The position numbers were made by a program, and so were the translations under genes. From CAYTSA01 sp964440345 (GTDB lineage: Bacteria; Desulfobacterota; Desulfovibrionia; Desulfovibrionales; Desulfovibrionaceae), in assembly GCA_964440345.1 (NCBI GenBank), contig CAYTSA010000137.1, forward strand, positions 1 to 5,141: 5,141 bases of DNA. The letters are read 5' to 3'. This document shows, one piece after another, positions 5,104-5,141 of this stretch. Positions within the stretch are counted from its first letter, which is position 1. Every line of letters begins with the position of its first letter. Under the pieces are notes generated by a model. It worked only from the letters and a program-made list of their open reading frames with translations. It made no database searches and was not told the DNA's origin.

Positions 5104-5141
5104 TAAAAAGTTTTTGAAGAGGGGGTCCGGGGGAGAAACTT
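5104..5141 (-). repeat. Right copy of the facing intergenic repeat pair, cut by the window edge
   Basis: It begins TAAAAAGT (5104-5111), the exact reverse complement of the inner end of the left copy, and continues through a G-rich block, GGGGGTCCGGGGG (5121-5133), into GAGAAACTT at the edge. By comparison with the left copy, the last bases should be the first arm of a hairpin whose second arm lies outside the window. Whether it is complete cannot be seen. Confidence 0.45.

Noticed and set aside
1..5141. CRISPR array, tRNA/rRNA, insertion sequence or transposase
   Set aside because: No regularly spaced direct repeats, no cloverleaf-like sequence and no transposase motif was seen on either strand.

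Overview
The window looks like chromosomal DNA of a sulfate-reducing Desulfovibrio-like bacterium (Desulfovibrionales). The grounds are a CobA-HemD fusion of the kind described in Desulfovibrio, a small winged-helix protein resembling DUF2250, a GC-rich coding background, and intergenic C-rich/T-rich hairpin repeats that I associate with these genomes from memory. Genus and species cannot be fixed from the sequence alone.

Layout, left to right. Bases 1-160 are visibly richer in A+T and hold no convincing gene. A perfect 13-bp hairpin (180-209) probably terminates a small leftward gene (291-500, 69 aa), which has a strong ribosome binding site and a good match to a flagellar sigma-28 promoter (545-572); it may be a small motility protein. 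A leftward two-gene unit follows: a winged-helix DNA-binding protein (929-1249) and a 104-aa protein of unknown function (618-932), joined by an ATGA overlap. Facing away from it across a 123-bp divergent intergenic region with repeated GTGCAAAT words is a rightward membrane sensor (1373-2314). It has a periplasmic double-Cache-like domain between two membrane segments but no cytoplasmic output domain. A 258-bp non-coding stretch (2315-2572) contains a GC-rich cluster of hairpins.

The right half holds two leftward housekeeping genes. One is a bifunctional uroporphyrinogen-III C-methyltransferase / uroporphyrinogen-III synthase (3443-4957), which makes precorrin-2 for siroheme, cobalamin and the siroheme-dependent heme route. 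The other is fabI, enoyl-ACP reductase (2573-3337), 105 bp downstream. The DNA upstream of cobA-hemD (4958-5141) holds a 17-bp hairpin, a second small hairpin, and two facing copies of a repeat, the second cut by the window edge.

There is no clear new multi-gene system here. The most interesting items are the facing repeat pair and structured leader before cobA-hemD, the small gene with the apparent sigma-28 promoter, and the sensor without output domain beside a divergent winged-helix operon.
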